From positions 1,583,501-1,647,500 of the forward strand of contig CP012819.1 in the NCBI GenBank assembly GCA_001936135.1: a DNA stretch of 64,000 nt, written 5' to 3'. Numbering within the stretch: the stretch's first letter is position 1; every line of letters begins with the position of its first letter. Under the pieces are notes generated by a model that ran no database searches, was not told the origin of the DNA, and worked only from the letters and a program-made list of their open reading frames with translations. Positions 60,938 to 64,000 of the stretch are shown here, one piece after another. Both the position numbers and the translations under genes were made by a program. The DNA comes from Saccharomycopsis fibuligera x Saccharomycopsis cf. fibuligera. Taxonomy: Eukaryota > Ascomycota > Saccharomycetes > Ascoideales > Saccharomycopsidaceae.

Positions 60938-63095
60938 GCAACTTGACCCAATTCAGCTGTATTTTAGCTGCACTATCTTATTTTTTCGTTAATACCTCTT
61001 CATTTTGCTTTTTTTTGATGAATTTTGTTTTCTGGTTCATGTTTGACTGCATCACACTTATATCGTTGTGATACCTACATATTTTATTACCCAAAATGTG
61101 CTACCATTTTATTTGACTTGCTAATTTCGTTTGAAGTTTGGTTTCCGTTCAAAAGTCTTATGCTCTACAGTTCTTTTCGTGGCCCAGTTCATGTATTTTT
61201 TGTTCTCTTTTTGTTCCTCTATTTCCTTTGCTTTTCCATTCTTAGCTTCTTACACACTTTTTTCTGGCTTTACTAATACCCTTATTCTCTGCTTCATCAT
61301 TCTATTACATTCATTAGTTATTATTGCTCTGTTTTATCTTATCTAATCGCGTTTTGATTTCATTGATAATGATACTCTCCAGAAGTTTTCATCGATACCC
61401 ACACGTCGCACTACACACCATAATATAATTCAGAAGAATTTCTAATTTTATCATTTATAAATAATCTTGACGTTGACTGTACGGTACATATAATAATCAA
61501 AAGACATACTATTTTTCTCATTTTTTGCACATCCCACAAAGTTACGATGTATGGATTGCCCGCATTATAGAGAATTAGTGTTGAAACAAAAAAAATAGAA
61601 TAGAAAAGAAAAAGAGAGAAATTCAGAAGGCTGGCTGCTCTAACGCCTGCTTTCTCTTTTTAACAATTTAAGATTATTATTTTCATGCATAGTAAAATAT
61701 ACATGTACTGCATGCAAAATTTCAGGCGGTATCTTCGCTAATTCACTTTAATTGTTGATCAATATCTACTAACAACTGTCGATATCTTCAAAAAATCGCA
61801 GTTCAATTAATTGCATCACTAATAAGGTTTTTTTGAGTCTTTGGTTTTCGAATCCGGATTCAAGAGCTTTTCTGTTGGCTTTATCACGCATGCAACTTTT
61901 TCATTTTATTAGACGGTTCATTCAAATGACGCCAGGAATTTTTCGAATCCCCGCAACAATCGTTGGCGCAATCAAATATTATTGTTAATTTCAGTAAGAG
62001 CAGCAGCTTGCCAAGAAACAATATATTTTAACGCTATGTTTACGATATTAAGGGGAAAGTTTTAGAGTTAAAGGGACTTTGCACCCAGATTACTATTTGT
62101 TTGTGTTTGCGTGTGTTTCTTATTAGCGAGGTTGTGCTCGTAAACCACGGGTTATGCTCTTGTCCGTTCAGCTCAGAATCCATATGCAATTAAATGCGTA
62201 TCCATGCATACATGTTGCGTCTACAGATTTATGAAAATCAGCAAATCAATAAACTTAAGGGCAAATTCAATTCTAGAAACCTTCACACTAAGACTTTCTT
62301 AGAGTCTTCAAGTTCTAATTATTATATTCTAATATTTGAATTCAGTTTAGTTAAACTAAATGTATTTAGTGTAGCCTGAATTACAATACGTGACCATTCA
62401 TTGTTGAGACTTGTGGTGAATACTTTTCTCAAAGTTGTGAATCTGTGCTCGTAGAGCTTGTTAAAAGCAAAATTAACAAAATCAGGAAATGAAGGCCCTG
62501 CAATTAGAAGACATTAAATCACGTTATAATTAATTAATTAGACAACCATTATAATGATACTCGTATTCTATTTCTGTTGTTTTTTTGAAGATATTCAATT
62601 CTTTTTTCAAAGTTTCTGCACGGCTATCTTGAACTATTTTATATGCACCATAGTTATAATGCTTTTGGTAGAATGGATAACATATCCAAGCACTCTATTG
62701 ATCGATTTCTAATACCCAACGAATGAGCAAGTTGAAGTCAAAGTCGAAATAATAACAACAAAAAACCAATATGAGAGCATAGAGAAAGATTATTAAAAAA
62801 GGTGTATTATTAAACAAACGCTGCAAGGTTAAAAAAAAAAAAAAAAGCAAAAACAGACAAGAAGTAAAACAAAAATCAGAAAAACCAATAAGAAGAAAAA
62901 TACAAATATTAAACCGTAAAATTGTTTAGTCAGTAGTAATAATAATAATAATAATAGAAGCAAAAAAGAACTTAAAATAAGGAAGGTAAGCAAAACAAAT
63001 TAAAAAAGATATAAAAACGAATAACATCATGAGTTTATGCGTAAAGGCGAACAAACGAACGCAAAATGCACAACGCAAAGTAATAATAAGTTCCT
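60938..63095. other. 2.2-kb AT-rich intergenic region
   Basis: Pyrimidine-rich downstream of the GPI gene (about 60.98-61.36 kb), then AT-rich with A-rich blocks and an AAT trinucleotide repeat (about 62936-62957) downstream of the PKC1 stop. The open frames at 61025-61346 and 62194-62379 have no gene-like features. No tRNA or snRNA is recognised. Confidence 0.5.
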
Positions 63096-64000
63096 TTAAA
63101 GGTAATCATCACTCATATGAGAAAATCCTCTAAATTTCTCTTGCATTGAAGAATCCAAAGTCGAGTTAACTGGTGTCAATCTTGGAGTTTCTGCAGTGAA
63201 CTCATCATCAAAATTAGAAACATCATGTTCAGATTTTACTTCTGGCAAATACGGTGGAGGAATCCGCAAATTTAGTACGTCATCAAAACTAATATTTCTG
63301 AAATACGGATGCTCCATAACTTCTTCAGCATCTCTTGGCCCAGCGCCTAAACGTTGAGTCGGATCTCTAGTTAATAATGCTTGAAGAATCTCTACTGACT
63401 CCCTAGCCATTTGAATTGGATATAAAGGTTCATCAGTCAAAATGGCATTGAAAATTTCTTCTTCATCACCACCTCTGAATGGAGATTGACCTAAAAGCAT
63501 TTGATACAATAAAACACCAAATGCCCACCAGTCCACTGCTTTACCATATTTTTGTTCTTTTAAAATTTCTGGAGCCATAAATTCTGGGGTACCACAAAAT
63601 GTAGAAGTAGTATTACCATACCACATTTCTTCTTTACATAAACCATAATCTGCAATCTTGATATGCCCAGAAGTGGTAAGTAGAATGTTATCCAATTTTA
63701 AATCACGGTAAATTACTCCATTATCATGGAAATATTTCAAACCGAGCAATACTTCAGCAGCATAAAATTGAGCTCTTCTTTGCGAAAATCTGGCTTTTTG
63801 AATATGCCACATCAAATCACCACCAGAAACATACTCCATAACAAAGTAAATTCTATTAGCAGTTTGGAAACAACAATGCAAGTTTATCAAGAATGGATGT
63901 CTTTTTCTATTGGCAATTAAAAATACACGCTTTTCAGATTTTGTGCTTTCCACTTCATCATTTTCAATAATAAAATCTTTCTTTAATACTTTAATAGCGC
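63096..64000 (-). CDS. PKC1: Protein kinase C (Pkc1), C-terminal part, runs off right edge
   Basis: The frame is open from the right edge (…[16 protein letters not shown]) to the TAA at 63096, about 301 codons, so the 5' part is outside the window. AIKVLKK carries the ATP-binding Lys. [10 protein letters not shown] is the catalytic loop, and IADYGLC replaces the usual DFG with DYG, as in other yeast Pkc1 proteins. [14 protein letters not shown] is the activation loop and APE motif. The C-terminal tail retains the AGC-kinase turn motif (LTPVNS) and hydrophobic motif ([10 protein letters not shown]). Pkc1 heads the cell-wall-integrity MAP kinase pathway downstream of Rho1. Leucines are mainly TTG/TTA, with no obvious CTG use in the conserved parts. 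Confidence 0.96.
   Translation of the reverse strand, partial: AIKVLKKDFIIENDEVESTKSEKRVFLIANRKRHPFLINLHCCFQTANRIYFVMEYVSGGDLMWHIQKARFSQRRAQFYAAEVLLGLKYFHDNGVIYRDLKLDNILLTTSGHIKIADYGLCKEEMWYGNTTSTFCGTPEFMAPEILKEQKYGKAVDWWAFGVLLYQMLLGQSPFRGGDEEEIFNAILTDEPLYPIQMARESVEILQALLTRDPTQRLGAGPRDAEEVMEHPYFRNISFDDVLNLRIPPPYLPEVKSEHDVSNFDDEFTAETPRLTPVNSTLDSSMQEKFRGFSHMSDDYL

Overview
The window is nuclear DNA of a budding yeast, most probably from the CTG-Ser1 clade (Candida/Lodderomyces group). The genes are mostly intronless and eukaryotic. They include TUP1, PKC1, SOD2, UGA1, MET22/HAL2, AAR2, SHY1 and ECM14 homologues. The one intron I can define has a perfect TACTAAC branch site. Q/N-rich tracts and long intergenic homopolymers are common. 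A GC-rich aminotransferase uses CTC freely but almost never CTG, and a CTG codon in the bisphosphate nucleotidase sits where a small residue, not Leu, is expected; both fit CTG read as Ser. Lodderomyces elongisporus or a close relative is my best guess, from the general character of the sequence and not from a database match.

Layout. 1-7.9 kb: the 5' end of a polyQ protein gene running off the left edge, a 4.4-kb gene-free stretch, an SDR oxidoreductase, and a decayed tandem copy of it. 7.9-17 kb: an MFS sugar/polyol-type transporter with a long GC-rich upstream region, SHY1, tRNA-Val(AAC) and SOD2. 17.9-25.6 kb: a BED-finger/hAT-like protein, a VPS9-domain GEF (MUK1-like) and MET22/HAL2. 26.1-33 kb: a GC-rich block with a spliced LrgA/LrgB fusion membrane protein, a TilS-type (mitochondrial) tRNA-lysidine synthetase and an aromatic aminotransferase, with unusual tandem and inverted repeats in the divergent promoter. 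33.5-42.5 kb: AAR2, TUP1, an intron-containing tRNA-Phe and an ECM14-type pseudo-carboxypeptidase. 42.5-48 kb: a gene-poor stretch that hides the U6 snRNA gene. 47.9-51.4 kb: a SAN1-like RING protein and UGA1. 52.4-59.2 kb: a giant 2275-residue protein with divergent APSES/KilA-N-like modules and a SUMO-interaction-type motif. 60.3-64 kb: a GPI-type cell-wall protein and the C-terminal part of PKC1.

Genes are individually transcribed housekeeping or regulatory units and form no operon-like system. The points most worth a second look are the giant APSES-like protein, a dispersed repeat found upstream of two different Pol III genes, U6 with a candidate downstream B block, the LrgAB fusion, the BED/hAT-derived protein, the SDR pseudogene, and a GC boundary inside the aminotransferase gene. 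Coding starts were moved to the first in-frame ATG where the open frame extends further upstream without one.
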